From contig JABIGQ010000009.1 of NCBI GenBank assembly GCA_018650085.1, positions 1 through 36,237 of the forward strand: 36,237 nucleotides of DNA. The letters are read 5' to 3'. The position numbers were made by a program, and so were the translations under genes. The DNA is from Candidatus Magasanikiibacteriota bacterium. Lineage in GTDB: Bacteria; Patescibacteriota; Patescibacteriia; Magasanikbacterales; UBA922. Positions within the stretch are counted from its first letter, which is position 1. Each line of letters opens with the position of its first letter. Shown in pieces: positions 35,418 through 36,237 of the stretch. The notes under the pieces were generated by a model that did not search any database, had not been told where the DNA came from, and saw only the letters and a list, made by a program, of their open reading frames with translations.

Positions 35418-35981
35418 ATGGAAATACTATTCGTTGTTCTCGCAGTTTTAGCAGTAATCGCCATCTGGCTTATTGCTTTATTTAATGGCTTAGTAAGGCT
35501 AAACAATAGAACAAAAGAAGGCTGGAGCGATATAGATGTTCAACTAAAACGCCGCCACGACCTTATCCCAAATTTAATTGCAAGCGTAAAGGGATACATG
35601 AAACACGAAAAAGGACTCTTAGAAAATGTAACAAAACTAAGAAGCCAAGCAATGGATGCTCAAGCAGCTGGAGATACAAAAGCACTTGGAGTTGCAGAAG
35701 GACAACTTGGTGGAATGTTAGGAAAATTGCAAATTGCAGTAGAAGCATATCCAGATTTAAAAGCAAATAATAATGTAGCACAACTCATGGACGAGCTCTC
35801 TGATACAGAAAATAAAATACAAGCATCACGTAGATTTTATAACGGACTTGTTCGTGACTTCAATACAAAAATCGAAACCTTCCCAAACAATGTTTTTGCT
35901 GGAATGCTTGGGTTTAAACAATATGATTTTTTTGAAATCACAGATGCAAAGGAACGTGAAAATGTGAAAGTTGAACTTTAA
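35418..35981 (+). CDS. lemA: LemA family protein
   Basis: N-terminal TM, LNNRTKEGWSDIDVQLKRRHDLIPNLIASVKGYMKHEKGLLENVTKLRSQA, FNTKIETFPNNVFAGMLGFKQYDFFE. Confidence 0.96.
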   Translation: MEILFVVLAVLAVIAIWLIALFNGLVRLNNRTKEGWSDIDVQLKRRHDLIPNLIASVKGYMKHEKGLLENVTKLRSQAMDAQAAGDTKALGVAEGQLGGMLGKLQIAVEAYPDLKANNNVAQLMDELSDTENKIQASRRFYNGLVRDFNTKIETFPNNVFAGMLGFKQYDFFEITDAKERENVKVEL

Positions 35982-36088
35982 TTCTTATAACTTGTATCTT
36001 GTAACATATAACTTAATATTTTTTTAAGATTTATTTTTTGTATTTACAATACGTTACAAGTTACAAGCTAAACGTTACAAGACAAAAT

Positions 36089-36237
36089 ATGTACAATCAA
36101 ATTGATAGCAACAAACGAAAAACAAACATCCTCTTTCTATTATTTTTTTCCCTCATTATCGCCCTGTCTGTGTTTATGGCAGAGTATATGGATTATGGGT
36201 ATGGGGTTGTTATTGTTGCGTTTATATTTTCTATGGG
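36089..36237 (+). CDS. htpX: N-terminus of HtpX-like M48 metalloprotease (truncated by window edge)
   Basis: Manual translation MYNQIDSNKRKTNILFLLFFSLIIALSVFMAEYMDYGYGVVIVAFIFSM; next to lemA; not in the ORF track, probably because it lacks a stop. Confidence 0.85.
   Translation, partial: MYNQIDSNKRKTNILFLLFFSLIIALSVFMAEYMDYGYGVVIVAFIFSM

Noticed and set aside
1-36237. CRISPR array, prophage, transposase or defence island
   Set aside because: No regular direct-repeat/spacer pattern, phage structural genes, transposase or cas/defence genes seen; nearly all large ORFs are housekeeping.

Overview
AT-rich bacterial window with a Patescibacteria/CPR-like housekeeping gene set. That placement is inference from gene content: short SMC, ACT-less aspartate kinase, VirB2-like/Ig secreted protein, many small membrane proteins. 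Recognised genes: yqeY, rpsU, hisS, lepB, khpA, rpsP, lysA, lysC, smc, an nrnA-like DHH phosphoesterase, clpP, recG, LCP (LytR-CpsA-Psr), der, pth, dprA, folC-like, topA, a SemiSWEET-like protein, pheT, pheS, an rseP-like M50 protease, lemA, partial htpX, and tRNA-Ile(GAT), tRNA-Val(GAC) and tRNA-Arg(GCG). The ORF track misses three probable genes: the left-edge 1..985 minus-strand CDS, a 59-aa zinc-ribbon gene (16770..16949, minus) and the htpX start at the right edge. The most interesting non-coding signals, all read by eye, are: (1) an apparent ribosome-mediated attenuator ahead of lysC-lysA, with a near-leaderless 21-aa Lys-containing leader ORF, alternative pairings and a terminator 20 nt before lysC; (2) a complete ~95-nt structured ncRNA gene at about 27085..27183 (minus), with promoter, three-way-junction fold and terminator, next to a second short RNA unit and a divergent, probably leaderless, 47-aa hydrophobic protein; (3) a 163-bp MITE-like long palindrome that forms nearly the whole predicted 5' leader of rpsU. 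No CRISPR, prophage, transposase or rRNA was seen. No database search or folding program was run.
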